DNA of 64,000 nucleotides from Brevibacterium sp. ZH18 (GTDB lineage Bacteria > Actinomycetota > Actinomycetes > Actinomycetales > Brevibacteriaceae). Where the stretch lies: NCBI RefSeq assembly GCF_022748595.1, contig NZ_JALDSX010000011.1, positions 34,817 to 98,816 of the forward strand, given 5' to 3'. The notes beneath the pieces were generated by a model. That model made no database searches and was not told where the DNA came from. It saw nothing but the letters and a program-made list of their open reading frames with translations. Position 1 is the first letter of the stretch. The number at the start of each line of letters is the position of its first letter. The position numbers were made by a program, and so were the translations under genes. Below, in pieces: positions 34,354-43,359 of this stretch.

Positions 34354-35837
34354 GCATGCGGAACATTTCTGAACTGAGCTTCACTGATGCCACCGCGGTT
34401 GCGTTGAGCAATGGCGTTCGATCTGGCGATTTCACTGCAGCTGAGGTGATCACCTCACATCTGGAGAAGATCTCTGACACCAATCCGACGGTTAACGCAC
34501 TCCTTGATATTCAATCAGATCGGGCACTGGCCGAGGCCTCCCGGATTGACCACTTGTCTCCGGCTGAGCGTCAGAACCTGCCGTTGGCTGGTCTGCCAGT
34601 GGCTGTCAAAGATCTCATACCTGCAGCTGGCTTTCGCCATACTCAGGGCAGTCTGATATTTGCGGAGCGAGTTGCCTCACAAGATCACGTTATCGTCCAG
34701 AGAATGAAGCAAGCTGGCGCCATTGTTGTAGCCAAATCGAACACTCCAGAATTCGGTCTCGGTTCTCACACATTCAACGGCGTTACCGGCCTTACTCGCA
34801 ATCCATATTCGCTCGAGCATTCTGCCGGCGGAAGTTCCGGCGGCGCGGCCGCAGCTCTAGCCTCACGCATGCTGCCCATCGCCGACGGAAGCGACACAGG
34901 TGGGTCATTGCGGAACCCGGCTTCATTCTGCAATGTCGTCGGGTTGCGTCCATCTTTGGGAACGGTGCCAAACTCTCCTAACGGCTTTGCGTTCGGCACT
35001 CTTTCAGTCAAAGGGCCCATGGCACGCACTGTCAGAGATGCAGCTCACCTGCTAGCTTCGATGGTAGGTTTCTCGATTACTGACCCTTACTCCTATGCTG
35101 CAGATGCCAGCGTGCTTCACGAGGTGGCGCAGTCAGCGCAAGGCTCAATGATGGGCGACTCGCACATCACTGCGGCCTGCACCCTTGATTTCTCCGGAAT
35201 GTATCCGGTCTCCAACGAAGTCAGATCCATCTTTGAGAGCGCAATTTCGCAGTTGAACGCAAGTGACTTCAGAGTTGTCAATTCCCATCCTGAGCTGCCT
35301 GTAGCGAAAGATTCATTTCGAGTATTGCGAGGATTGCAGATGCTCGCCACCCTAGGGCCGCTCGCCACTGAGCACAGCGAACATATGAAGAACGACGCTC
35401 TGTGGAACGTGCAAGCCGGCCGGGAAGTCACCGGCGAAGACGCCGCATCGGCGATGCGGAGTCAGGCACAAACGTGGTCGTCGATGGCCGAATTTCTCGA
35501 AAAGGTCGATGTACTCATCACGCCGACTGTACAAGTTCCACCATTCGACGCCCGTCTCCGATATCCCCGGGAAATCGATGGCACACAAATGTCAGACTAT
35601 CTCGACTGGATGACACTTCCGAGCATCATCACAGCATCGAATCACCCCGCGATTTCGGTCCCAGTCGGCTTCACCTCTGCAGGCCTCCCTGTCGGAATTC
35701 AGCTGGTGGGACGGTTTCGCGACGAGGCCCGGCTCTTGGAGATCGCTAAACGGGTTGAGGACCGCATTGGTTCATGGAGCATCACCCCCACAATCGACAC
35801 CGCGACCACACTCGACCGGTTTCCGGATATTCGATGA
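34350..35837 (+). CDS. Amidase-signature family hydrolase
   Basis: 495-residue serine amidase. The Ser-cisSer-Lys triad is visible: Lys87 in GLPVAVKDLI, cis-Ser162 in SAGGSSGGAAAAL and nucleophile Ser186 in SDTGGSLRNPA. It is a monofunctional amidase (no GatB/GatC nearby), and the sequence fits general amidases acting on carboxamides or N-acyl bonds. In this operon it probably removes an amide from an imported N-acyl amino acid amide or opens a related amide, but specificity cannot be read. Start overlaps the racemase stop; 25 bp precede the next start. Confidence 0.9.
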   Translation: MSMRNISELSFTDATAVALSNGVRSGDFTAAEVITSHLEKISDTNPTVNALLDIQSDRALAEASRIDHLSPAERQNLPLAGLPVAVKDLIPAAGFRHTQGSLIFAERVASQDHVIVQRMKQAGAIVVAKSNTPEFGLGSHTFNGVTGLTRNPYSLEHSAGGSSGGAAAALASRMLPIADGSDTGGSLRNPASFCNVVGLRPSLGTVPNSPNGFAFGTLSVKGPMARTVRDAAHLLASMVGFSITDPYSYAADASVLHEVAQSAQGSMMGDSHITAACTLDFSGMYPVSNEVRSIFESAISQLNASDFRVVNSHPELPVAKDSFRVLRGLQMLATLGPLATEHSEHMKNDALWNVQAGREVTGEDAASAMRSQAQTWSSMAEFLEKVDVLITPTVQVPPFDARLRYPREIDGTQMSDYLDWMTLPSIITASNHPAISVPVGFTSAGLPVGIQLVGRFRDEARLLEIAKRVEDRIGSWSITPTIDTATTLDRFPDIR

Positions 35838-35862
35838 CAAGCCCTCGGAAGGAAGTCTTTTC

Positions 35863-37395
35863 ATGACAACACAGTGCCAGGTCCTCATCACAGGCGGTCG
35901 CGTGGTGGATCCGCGTCACGAAGTCGACGAAGTGCTCACTGTGGGCATCACCGACGGTCGAATAGTTCACGTGGGCAAATATGCCATTCCTGCAGAACGC
36001 ACAATCGACGCTGACGGACTTATCGTCGCCCCCGGGTTTGTTGACCTGCACTCACATGCGCAGAATCCGATAGGTCACCTACTCCAGGCACACGATGGTG
36101 TGACAACGAGTTTGGAGCTTGAGTGCGGTGCGACCCCCTTTCTGCATGCTCTTGATGCCGCAGAATACGAAGGGCGTGTCCTCAACTATGGATATTCAGC
36201 TTCTTGGCTTCTCGCCCGAATGATCGTCATGGAGGGCATGAACCCCTCTGAGATCAATGCCCTTCCAACACTTCCCCTCGACGCCTTTGGCGAGTTGCAG
36301 ACCAGTCGAGACTGGCCGAACCCATCATCACCCGAACAACAGCAAGCCATCATCGATTTGATCGCCGAACAACTCGATGATGGAGCGATCGGAATCGGAG
36401 TACTCCTCGGCTATGCTCCGAAAGTTTCCGCAGCGGAACTCAAAGCGCTCGCAGAGCTGGCAGTGTCGCGAAATACTACTCTGTTTGTCCACGCTCGCTT
36501 CGGCTCTGGAATCCCTGGACATCCTGCGCATGAGTCGGTTGAAGAGTTGATCGAGCTGAGCAAGCTTACTGGGGTACGAATCCACATCTGCCATTTCGCG
36601 AGTTCCAATGCGGACGGGAGCGACGAATCGGGTCAACTGCTGCTGGAAGCAATCAATCGAGGTGTCTCCATCACTACAGAGTCGTATCCATTCGAATTCG
36701 CCTCAACGGTGATCGGAGCGGACTTCCTCGCACCGGAAATTCTCGAAGGCAACGGAACACCAGCTTCAACGATCACCTACCTTCCACGTTCAGAAGTGGT
36801 CGTTTCATACGAGCGGCTCGCGGAACTGCGACATCAGGACCCGGGCGGGCTTTGCCTGATCCAATACTACGGAGACGATCAACAAGTTGGAGTCGACCAA
36901 CTCCTGAAGGCATTGTCTTTCCCCGGAGCCGCGTTCGCCTCTGACGCAATGCCTCTGACAACGGTCGGTTCCACCGGATCAGAAACCACATTGCCTACAA
37001 CACTTCCTGTCCCGGAGGGTTTCGCCGCTCACCCGAGAAGCAGCTCCTGCTTCATTCGCGCGCTGACATGGTTGCATCGAGATACCGGGTTAATGAACCT
37101 CAGTGAAGTGATCTCACGTTCTAGTGACATACCAGCCAGGATTCTCAGCAATTGTGCTCCCGTATTCAACGACAAGGGTCACCTCGGAGTGGGGTCCGAT
37201 GCCGACATCGTCATCTTTGACCTCGATTCAGCAATGCCCCGGACTAACCCTGCTCCTGTTGAACCGGCAATCGGAGTCGTACATCTCTTCGTCAATGGTG
37301 AACTGCTCGTCGAGAACGGAACTTTACAAGCGATATCTCCCGGGAAGGCTCTACTCAACGGAGCTACCACGACTCAGCGAGGAGTACACGGATGA
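35863..37395 (+). CDS. D-aminoacylase-type amidohydrolase
   Basis: 510 residues from ATG 35863 with GGAAGGAAG upstream. It belongs to the amidohydrolase superfamily subgroup that includes N-acyl-D-amino-acid deacylases: beta-domain start VLITGGRVVDPRHEVDEVLTVGI, metal site HSH (63-65), the Cys of LELECGAT at 88 in the D-aminoacylase position, further His in HARFGSG and ICHFAS, and the catalytic Asp in FASDAMPL. It would release an amino acid from an N-acyl-D-amino acid. Placed after the racemase, it could pull N-acyl-L substrates through the D-form. Other options are N-acyl-D-glutamate deacylase or a dihydropyrimidinase-like activity. ATGA-coupled to the binding-protein gene. Confidence 0.85.
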   Translation: MTTQCQVLITGGRVVDPRHEVDEVLTVGITDGRIVHVGKYAIPAERTIDADGLIVAPGFVDLHSHAQNPIGHLLQAHDGVTTSLELECGATPFLHALDAAEYEGRVLNYGYSASWLLARMIVMEGMNPSEINALPTLPLDAFGELQTSRDWPNPSSPEQQQAIIDLIAEQLDDGAIGIGVLLGYAPKVSAAELKALAELAVSRNTTLFVHARFGSGIPGHPAHESVEELIELSKLTGVRIHICHFASSNADGSDESGQLLLEAINRGVSITTESYPFEFASTVIGADFLAPEILEGNGTPASTITYLPRSEVVVSYERLAELRHQDPGGLCLIQYYGDDQQVGVDQLLKALSFPGAAFASDAMPLTTVGSTGSETTLPTTLPVPEGFAAHPRSSSCFIRALTWLHRDTGLMNLSEVISRSSDIPARILSNCAPVFNDKGHLGVGSDADIVIFDLDSAMPRTNPAPVEPAIGVVHLFVNGELLVENGTLQAISPGKALLNGATTTQRGVHG

Positions 37396-38945
37396 AAAAG
37401 CTACTCCTCTGCGCCATCCTTGTACTGATATTTCCCTTGACCGCGTGCACCGGTGGTGGCCTCGGAGATGCTCAACGCGGCCAGGGCAACAACTTTATTG
37501 TCGCTTGGAATGCACAGCCACCTACTCTCGATCCACTCATGACCACGTCAACCGCTACGCGAGACATTTCACGCAACTTCTTCGAACCGCTCATCACCTT
37601 GGATGCTGACAATAAAGTCAAACCAGTTCTGGCGAAATCGTTTTCCTTCTCGGACGACGGAACTCTCATCAGTTTCACCCTTCGCGAGAATGTGAAATTC
37701 CACGACGGATCAACGATGGAGGCAACAGACGTCGTCGCCTCGCTCAAGGCTTGGATTGCAAAGGCTTCCGTCGGGCAACAATTCTTCTCCGACGCGAAGG
37801 TGTATTCACCTGTGAAGAACAAGGTCGAGGTCAAACTTCCCGAACCGCTCTTCATCGCACTCTCTTTACTTGCTGACCAAGGGCAACTTCCCGCGATCCA
37901 GCCAAAGGAAGTTCTCGATGCTGCTGGTGCGGACCCAGTCGAAAAGTTCATTGGGACTGGACCTTATACGATGGAAAAATGGGACACTGACCAATACGTT
38001 CAGTTGAAACGATTCGACGGTTATGTGTCTCCGACTGGACCTCCGAGCGGAACTGCAGGCAAGAAGAATGCAGCTTTCGACAACATGTTTTTCTATTTCG
38101 TCAATGATCCTTCCACTCGAATGTCCGGATTGCAGACTGGCGAGTACGACGCCGCAAATGCTCTTCCGCCGGACAATATCGACATGCTCGAAAGCGATGA
38201 GAACATCTCCGTGGTGACGGGCGACAACGGATTCAATGCCGCAGTTTTCAATAAAAAGACTGGTGTGATGTCGAACCCTGATATGCGTCAGGCCGTTCTC
38301 GCCGCAACGAACATCGATGACATTCAGAAGGCCGCATTTTCTCAGGAAAAGCTCTATGACACCAATGGCGCGCTGATGCCCAAAACTTCGGAATGGTATT
38401 CGACCGAGGGACTCGCCTCATATAACCACCAAGATCGTGACAAAGTTGCCGAGCTGCTCAAGAAGGCTGACTACAACGGTGAAGAGGTACGGATTCTCAC
38501 CTCACGAGAGTACGAAGAACACTACAACAACGCGGTGGTGATGAATCAAGAGCTCAACGAAGTGGGCATCAACGCCCGCCTCATTGTCACCGACTGGGCT
38601 ACAGTTCTCCAGAATCGAACCGATGATACAAGCTATGAAATCTTCATCACTGGATTTTCACCAACGTCGACGCCTCTGACCCAGGTGTTCTTCGACCCTG
38701 TCTGGCCCGGCTGGACGGAGAGCCCGGAGATCCAAAATGCCTTCGACCGGATTGTCAATGCCCCAAGTACGGACAAAGCTGTGTCCGCAAAAGATGATCT
38801 GCAGAAGGCCTACTTCGACTATCTCCCAGTACTCAAATTCGGAGGAAGAACAACGACTACTGGAATCAGATCAGGCTTCACTGGCCATGAGTTCACAGCT
38901 ATCTCAGGTGACATCTTCTACAACGTCCACCCCGATCACCAGTAG
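37392..38945 (+). CDS. Peptide ABC transporter substrate-binding lipoprotein (DppA/OppA family)
   Basis: 517-residue family 5 extracellular solute-binding lipoprotein. The signal KKLLLCAILVLIFPLTAC has a lipobox with Cys19 as the lipidated residue. Conserved features are NAQPPTLDPLMTTS, FTLRENVKFHDGSTMEATDVV, and GTGPYTMEKWDTDQYVQL. It captures the substrate for the DppBCDF-like importer. Unusually the binding protein is the last gene of the operon. It ends only 15 bp from the convergent ecfT gene with no terminator visible, so the island boundary is sharp on this side. Confidence 0.93.
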   Translation: MKKLLLCAILVLIFPLTACTGGGLGDAQRGQGNNFIVAWNAQPPTLDPLMTTSTATRDISRNFFEPLITLDADNKVKPVLAKSFSFSDDGTLISFTLRENVKFHDGSTMEATDVVASLKAWIAKASVGQQFFSDAKVYSPVKNKVEVKLPEPLFIALSLLADQGQLPAIQPKEVLDAAGADPVEKFIGTGPYTMEKWDTDQYVQLKRFDGYVSPTGPPSGTAGKKNAAFDNMFFYFVNDPSTRMSGLQTGEYDAANALPPDNIDMLESDENISVVTGDNGFNAAVFNKKTGVMSNPDMRQAVLAATNIDDIQKAAFSQEKLYDTNGALMPKTSEWYSTEGLASYNHQDRDKVAELLKKADYNGEEVRILTSREYEEHYNNAVVMNQELNEVGINARLIVTDWATVLQNRTDDTSYEIFITGFSPTSTPLTQVFFDPVWPGWTESPEIQNAFDRIVNAPSTDKAVSAKDDLQKAYFDYLPVLKFGGRTTTTGIRSGFTGHEFTAISGDIFYNVHPDHQ

Positions 38946-38960
38946 ATTCTTTTCCAAGAC

Positions 38961-39671
38961 TCAGTCGACGATGCCGCGGGCATCGAGGGCCCGGCCCGTG
39001 TCCTGCGCGTACTTCACCGACCGCAGGATCGCGGGGACAACTCTGGCCTTGATGCTCGAGTCGAGGCCCCGGGCTCTGGCCGCACGCTCCGCCTCACCGA
39101 GCAGTCCGGAGATGTGGGAGATCGCGCGAACCATCAGGCTTGCAGTCAAGGCGATCGCGGCCGGGTCAGCACCGACGAAACGCAGCGGAGAGACGATCAC
39201 CGTGAAGGTGTCGAGCAGCTGGGCCACGGTCGTCGTCAGCGTCAGCATCATCGCCGCCTGCACACACGCGAACACTGTCCCGCCCACGGTCAGGCCTGCA
39301 GTCAGCGATCCGAAGAAGAACTGCATAGCGATGACGATGATGACCAGAACACCGGCATAGATCCAGGTCCGAACGAAATGACGCGGTCGCAGCTTCGCCG
39401 TGAACCCGAGGACGACCAGGACGGCGAACATCGACCAGTTCACGACCGGGTCACGGAACACGAGCGCCACGATGCCGATGAGTGCGATGGCTGTGAGTTT
39501 GAGACCGGTCGGAGTCCTGTGCAGCCAACCAGGTGTGTGTGCGACCTTCCCGAACAGCTGTGGCCGCGGCCGGATTCCAGCACGCGGCCGGATTCCAGCA
39601 CGTCGCCGGATTCCAGCCGGTCGTCGAGCGGCAGCGGCTCCCGGGTCGCCGCCGTCGGATGCTCGGCTCAT
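38961..39671 (-). CDS. bioN: ECF transporter transmembrane subunit (BioN/EcfT)
   Basis: 236-residue T component linking BioY to the ATPase. After a ~50-residue Arg/Pro/Gly-rich N-terminal tail come four to five helices and the two coupling motifs ERAARARGLD and GRALDARGI. The N-terminal tail contains AGIRRR/AGIRPR hexapeptides encoded by 18-bp repeats. Start overlaps the bioM stop (39668-39671). The bioY-bioM-bioN order is the usual actinobacterial biotin transporter. Confidence 0.9.
   Translation of the reverse strand: MSRASDGGDPGAAAARRPAGIRRRAGIRPRAGIRPRPQLFGKVAHTPGWLHRTPTGLKLTAIALIGIVALVFRDPVVNWSMFAVLVVLGFTAKLRPRHFVRTWIYAGVLVIIVIAMQFFFGSLTAGLTVGGTVFACVQAAMMLTLTTTVAQLLDTFTVIVSPLRFVGADPAAIALTASLMVRAISHISGLLGEAERAARARGLDSSIKARVVPAILRSVKYAQDTGRALDARGIVD
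39570..39623. repeat. 18-bp tandem repeat (3 copies) in bioN
   Basis: Three units starting CCGGATTCCAGC at 39570, 39588 and 39606 encode the basic hexapeptide repeat near the BioN N-terminus. Confidence 0.9.
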
Positions 39672-40471
39672 GACGAGTCGCTCATGATCAGTCGGCGGTA
39701 CTCAGCAACCGCCTCGGCGGGAGTGGCGTCACAGATGATGCGTCCGTCGTCGACGACGAGGGCACGGTCGGCGAGTTCTGCGAACTCCAGGTCGTGGGTA
39801 GAGAAGATCACTCGAACTCCGCGGCGATCGACGAGGTCCTCGAGGCACAGCCGCAGCTTTTCTCGATTCCGCAGGTCGAGCAGTGTCGTCGGCTCGTCGA
39901 GCACGAGGATCTGCGGGTCGACGGCGAGGACTGCGGCAAGCGCCACGAGCTGACGCTGACCGCCGGAGAGTTCGTAGACGCTGCGCTCAGCAAGATCGGC
40001 GATGCCGAGTTCGTCGAGCACTGCCAGCGCGGCATCCCGTCGTTCGGCCTTGGGAACGCGCTTGCGCAGGGAGAGCTCGATGTCTTCGAGCGGGGTCGGC
40101 ATGACCAACTGGGCTGCCGGATCGGTGAAGACGAACCCCACGCGTGAGCGCACCTGCCCGGGCTGTGCCATCGGGTCGAGCCCGTCGATGAGCACCTGCC
40201 CTGAGTTCGCCGTGACCAACCCGTTGAACAGTTGCAGCAGTGTCGACTTCCCGGATCCGTTGGCTCCGATGATCGCGATCTTCGGCTCGGTCAGGGCGAG
40301 GTCGACGGCGGTGAGGATCGGCCGGTAGACGTCACCGGTGGGGGTGTCGTCGAGGACTCCCACAGAGACGTCCGTGAAGCGGATCGCCTGCTCCCCCGGA
40401 GCCGCACTCACACCCTTCGAGGCTGCGCCGCCCTCCCCCGGCACCGAGGTTGGCCGTCGTCCGAAGATCAT
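39668..40471 (-). CDS. bioM: ECF transporter ATPase (BioM)
   Basis: 267-residue ATPase of the biotin ECF transporter. Walker A GANGSGKST, Q-loop FTDPAAQLV (typical of ECF/cobalt-type ATPases), signature LSGGQRQL, Walker B ILVLDEPTTLLDL and H-loop STHDLEF are present. The first ~25 residues are a loose extension. Overlaps bioY and bioN by four bases each (ATGA), so the three are translated together. Confidence 0.93.
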   Translation of the reverse strand: MIFGRRPTSVPGEGGAASKGVSAAPGEQAIRFTDVSVGVLDDTPTGDVYRPILTAVDLALTEPKIAIIGANGSGKSTLLQLFNGLVTANSGQVLIDGLDPMAQPGQVRSRVGFVFTDPAAQLVMPTPLEDIELSLRKRVPKAERRDAALAVLDELGIADLAERSVYELSGGQRQLVALAAVLAVDPQILVLDEPTTLLDLRNREKLRLCLEDLVDRRGVRVIFSTHDLEFAELADRALVVDDGRIICDATPAEAVAEYRRLIMSDSS

Positions 40472-41157
40472 GGCGCAGGCGTGCCCTTGGCCGTCGAGTC
40501 CGCAGCCCCACCATTCACGGACTGAGCATTCGGAGCATGGACGGGGACACCTCGGCGGCGGAGGACATCGGGGAACGCCCGGTGGATGAGGATGGCCACA
40601 GAGACCGCGAGCACGTTCTTGATGATGTCACCGGGCCAGTACGCGAGGTCGGCGACGGCGGCCACGCCCAGCGGCAGGTGCGCGTTGATCGACATTCCGA
40701 GGATGCCGAGGGGATGGTTGAGCAGCAGGCTCGAGCCCAGGCCGCCGAGGAACAGCACGATCCATAGCTTCGATCCGCGGAAACGGCGGATGGCCCAGCG
40801 GGCGACGAAGCCGACGGCCAAGGCGTAGAGGGTGAACGACGTGATGTAGCCGGCGCTCGGGCCCGCGAGGACGCCGATGCCGCCGTTCATCCCGGAGAAG
40901 ATCGGCAGGCCGATGAGTCCCAGCACGACGTAGAGCAGCACCGCACCGGCACCGCGCCACGGCCCGAGCACCAAACCGCAGAGCGCGACCGCGAAGGTCT
41001 GCAGGGTGATCGGGACGCCGGCGGGGCCGACGGGGATCGGAGGCATGATCGCGAACGCTGCCAGCAGGGCCGCGAAGACCGCGATGAGAGCGACGTCGCC
41101 AGCTCTGCTGGCTCGCACCTTCGCCGAGGCGGGGGTACCGGTATGCGCGTGTGTCAT
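40468..41157 (-). CDS. bioY: Biotin transporter substrate-binding subunit BioY
   Basis: 229-residue membrane S component that binds biotin. The BioY signature VGPAGVPITLQTFAVALCGLVLGP and GPSAGYITSF are clear, with six helices. ATG 41157 has GGAGAAC upstream; a longer in-frame start at 41205 would cover the promoter. A BioQ-like operator lies at 41213-41225, so expression probably rises when biotin is scarce. Confidence 0.94.
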   Translation of the reverse strand: MTHAHTGTPASAKVRASRAGDVALIAVFAALLAAFAIMPPIPVGPAGVPITLQTFAVALCGLVLGPWRGAGAVLLYVVLGLIGLPIFSGMNGGIGVLAGPSAGYITSFTLYALAVGFVARWAIRRFRGSKLWIVLFLGGLGSSLLLNHPLGILGMSINAHLPLGVAAVADLAYWPGDIIKNVLAVSVAILIHRAFPDVLRRRGVPVHAPNAQSVNGGAADSTAKGTPAP

Positions 41158-41212
41158 GAGTTCTCCGTTGGTTGGGTGGCCCGAGGCCGATTCGGGTTCA
41201 CCCAACCATAAC

Positions 41213-41225
41213 TGAACACTGTTCA
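41213..41225. promoter_or_regulatory. BioQ-like operator before bioY (TGAAC-N3-GTTCA)
   Basis: A perfect five-base inverted repeat TGAAC-ACT-GTTCA. The remembered BioQ site of corynebacteria is TGAAC-N3-GTTAC, which differs by a swap at the last two positions. It sits just upstream of a TATGGT -10-like hexamer (41205-41210) for bioY, where a TetR-type repressor would block transcription. No bioQ gene is in the window. Confidence 0.6.
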
Positions 41226-41248
41226 GGAGAGGAAGCCGGGGGTCCGAC

Positions 41249-42829
41249 TCACTCCCATTCGATGGTGCCCGGAGGCTTGGAGGTGACGTCGAGGACGACT
41301 CGGTTGATCTCGTCGACCTCGTTCGTGATGCGGTTCGAGATCACCGAGAGCACGTCATAGGGCACGCGAGTCCAATCAGCGGTCATCGCGTCCTCGCTCG
41401 AGACCGGGCGCAGCACGACCGGGTGGCCGTAGGTGCGGCCGTCGCCCTGGACGCCGACCGAGCGGACGTCAGCCAGCAGGACAACCGGGCACTGCCAGAT
41501 CTCGTCGTCGAGGCCTGCCTTCGTCAGCTCCTCGCGGGCGATGGCGTCGGCCCTGCGCAGGATCGCCAGGCGGTCCTCGGTGACTTCGCCGATGATGCGG
41601 ATCGCCAGCCCCGGTCCGGGGAACGGCTGGCGGGAGACGATGGTCTCCGGCACGCCGAGCTCCCGGCCGATCGCGCGGACCTCGTCCTTGAACAGGGCGC
41701 GCAGAGGTTCGATGAGCTCGAACGTGATGTCGTCGGGCAGGCCACCCACGTTGTGGTGGCTCTTGATGTTCGCAGTCCCGGATCCGCCGCCGGATTCGAC
41801 GACGTCGGGGTAGAGCGTGCCCTGGACGAGGAAGCCGATCTCTTCGCCTTCGTCCTTGGCCTCGAGCACGAGGTCGGCAGCGGCCTGCTCAAAGGTGCGG
41901 ATGAACTCGCGACCGATGATCTTGCGCTTGGTCTCGGGGTCGGAGACTCCGGCGAGCTCACTCATGAAGCGCTCACGCGCATCGATGGTGACGAGACGGA
42001 CGCCGATCGAGTTCACGTAGTCGTTCTCGACCTGCTCACGTTCGTTTTCGCGCAGGAGGCCATGGTCGACGAACACGCAGGTGAGCTGGTCGCCGATCGC
42101 CTTGTGCACGAGTGCCGCGGCAACCGAGGAGTCGACGCCGCCGGAGAGAGCACAGATGACGTTCTTCGATCCGGCGCGAGCGCGGATGAGTTCGACCTGC
42201 TCATCGATGACGGAGGTGTTCGTCCAATCGGCGCTCAGGCCGGCGACGTTGAACAGGAAGTTCTCGAGGATCTTCTGTCCGTGCTCGGAGTGGAGGACCT
42301 CGGGGTGCCACTGCACGCCGGCGAACTTCCGGGCCGCGCATTCGAAAGCTGCGACCGGGGTATCAGGGGTCGAGGCGAGGACATCGAAGTCAGCAGGCGC
42401 CTCGGCGACGGAGTCCCCGTGGGACATCCAGACCTTGTAGTCGCTCGGGGTCTCGGCCAGCAGAGATCCGGGGCTTGAAACTGAGACCGGTGTCGATCCG
42501 TACTCGCGCTTGTCGGTCTTCGCCACGCGTCCGCCGAGGGCGGTCGACATCAGCTGGAAGCCGTAGCAGATGCCCATGGTCGGCACTCCGAGGTCGAACA
42601 CTGCGGTGTCGAAGCCGGGTGCACCCTCGTCGTTGACGCTCGAGGGTCCGCCGGAGAGCACGATGGCCACCGGGTTCTTCGCCGCGAACTCCGCGGCCGG
42701 TGCGTCGTGGGCGATGATCTCGGAATACAGTCCCGCCTCGCGGATGCGCCGGGCGATGAGCTGGGCGTACTGCGCACCGAAATCGACTACGAGGACAGGA
42801 GGCACCTGTGTGCTCTGGGTTTGCGTCAT
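41249..42829 (-). CDS. guaA: GMP synthase (glutamine-hydrolysing)
   Basis: Converts XMP to GMP. The 526 residues hold a class I glutaminase domain ([18 protein letters not shown]; nucleophile Cys in [18 protein letters not shown]) and an ATP pyrophosphatase domain with P-loop [12 protein letters not shown], followed by the GMPS dimerisation domain ending [11 protein letters not shown] 42829 has no Shine-Dalgarno, but TAGAAT lies 6 nt upstream. GuaB3 is encoded nearby on the same strand. Confidence 0.96.
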   Translation of the reverse strand: MTQTQSTQVPPVLVVDFGAQYAQLIARRIREAGLYSEIIAHDAPAAEFAAKNPVAIVLSGGPSSVNDEGAPGFDTAVFDLGVPTMGICYGFQLMSTALGGRVAKTDKREYGSTPVSVSSPGSLLAETPSDYKVWMSHGDSVAEAPADFDVLASTPDTPVAAFECAARKFAGVQWHPEVLHSEHGQKILENFLFNVAGLSADWTNTSVIDEQVELIRARAGSKNVICALSGGVDSSVAAALVHKAIGDQLTCVFVDHGLLRENEREQVENDYVNSIGVRLVTIDARERFMSELAGVSDPETKRKIIGREFIRTFEQAAADLVLEAKDEGEEIGFLVQGTLYPDVVESGGGSGTANIKSHHNVGGLPDDITFELIEPLRALFKDEVRAIGRELGVPETIVSRQPFPGPGLAIRIIGEVTEDRLAILRRADAIAREELTKAGLDDEIWQCPVVLLADVRSVGVQGDGRTYGHPVVLRPVSSEDAMTADWTRVPYDVLSVISNRITNEVDEINRVVLDVTSKPPGTIEWE

Positions 42830-42835
42830 GCCCCA

Positions 42836-42841
42836 ATTCTA
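42836..42841 (-). promoter_or_regulatory. Putative -10 box (TAGAAT), leaderless guaA
   Basis: TAGAAT ends 6 nt before the guaA ATG, in the 90-bp spacer after the DUF3817 gene. Confidence 0.5.
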
Positions 42842-42919
42842 AACACCGGGCCCCCAGCACCCAACACGAGGTTCAGCGGGCGGACGAACCGCGCCGTCGG
42901 AACCTCGCCGAGGTGGGGC

Positions 42920-43357
42920 TCAGCTCTTGGGTGCAACCACGACGGCCGCTGCCAGTTCGCCCTCAACCTGCCGGTTGATGCGCCGTTCGAGGATGAACGA
43001 CATCACCGGGACGACGCCGGCCAGCGCCAGCACGATGTAGCGGCCCAGACTCCAGCGCATCTGCTGGTTGAGCCAGAAGCAGCCGATGAGGTAGACGACG
43101 TAGCACCAGCCGTGGCAGATCGCGATCGCCGCAGCGAGGTTGAAGCCGCCGAAGTTCAGCGCCGCCTCCGAGTCGGCTGCGATGAGGTACTTGTAGATCA
43201 TCTCGAAGGTGAGGATGAGCAGCATCGTGCCGGTGATGATGGCCATCACCCGGTAGAACTTCAGGGCATTGCGCGCCGAGGTGAAGCGCTTAACGCTCCA
43301 CACATTGCTCTCGTCGACGTCGGGTCGGGAATCCAAGGACTCAGGTTCGTGACTCAC
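42920..43357 (-). CDS. DUF3817-type membrane protein
   Basis: 145 residues starting at GTG 43357, with three helices. The family pattern is FTSARNALKFYRVMAIITGTMLLIL, then AICHGWCYVVYLIGCFWLNQQMRWSLGRYIVLALAGVVP, which is the conserved DUF3817 core. Function is unknown. It is 2 bp downstream of SURF1 and before guaA, a gene order I recall from other actinobacteria (guaB3-SURF1-DUF3817-guaA). Confidence 0.85.
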   Translation of the reverse strand: MSHEPESLDSRPDVDESNVWSVKRFTSARNALKFYRVMAIITGTMLLILTFEMIYKYLIAADSEAALNFGGFNLAAAIAICHGWCYVVYLIGCFWLNQQMRWSLGRYIVLALAGVVPVMSFILERRINRQVEGELAAAVVVAPKS

Positions 43358-43359
43358 GC

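Noticed and set aside
28230..38960. Integrative element with attachment sites
   Set aside because: Composition suggests transfer, but I see no integrase, tRNA gene, direct-repeat ends or transposase at either edge.
42847..42910. Terminator hairpin between guaA and DUF3817
   Set aside because: Only a 7-bp GAGGTTC/GAACCTC pair with a ~26-nt loop; too weak to call.
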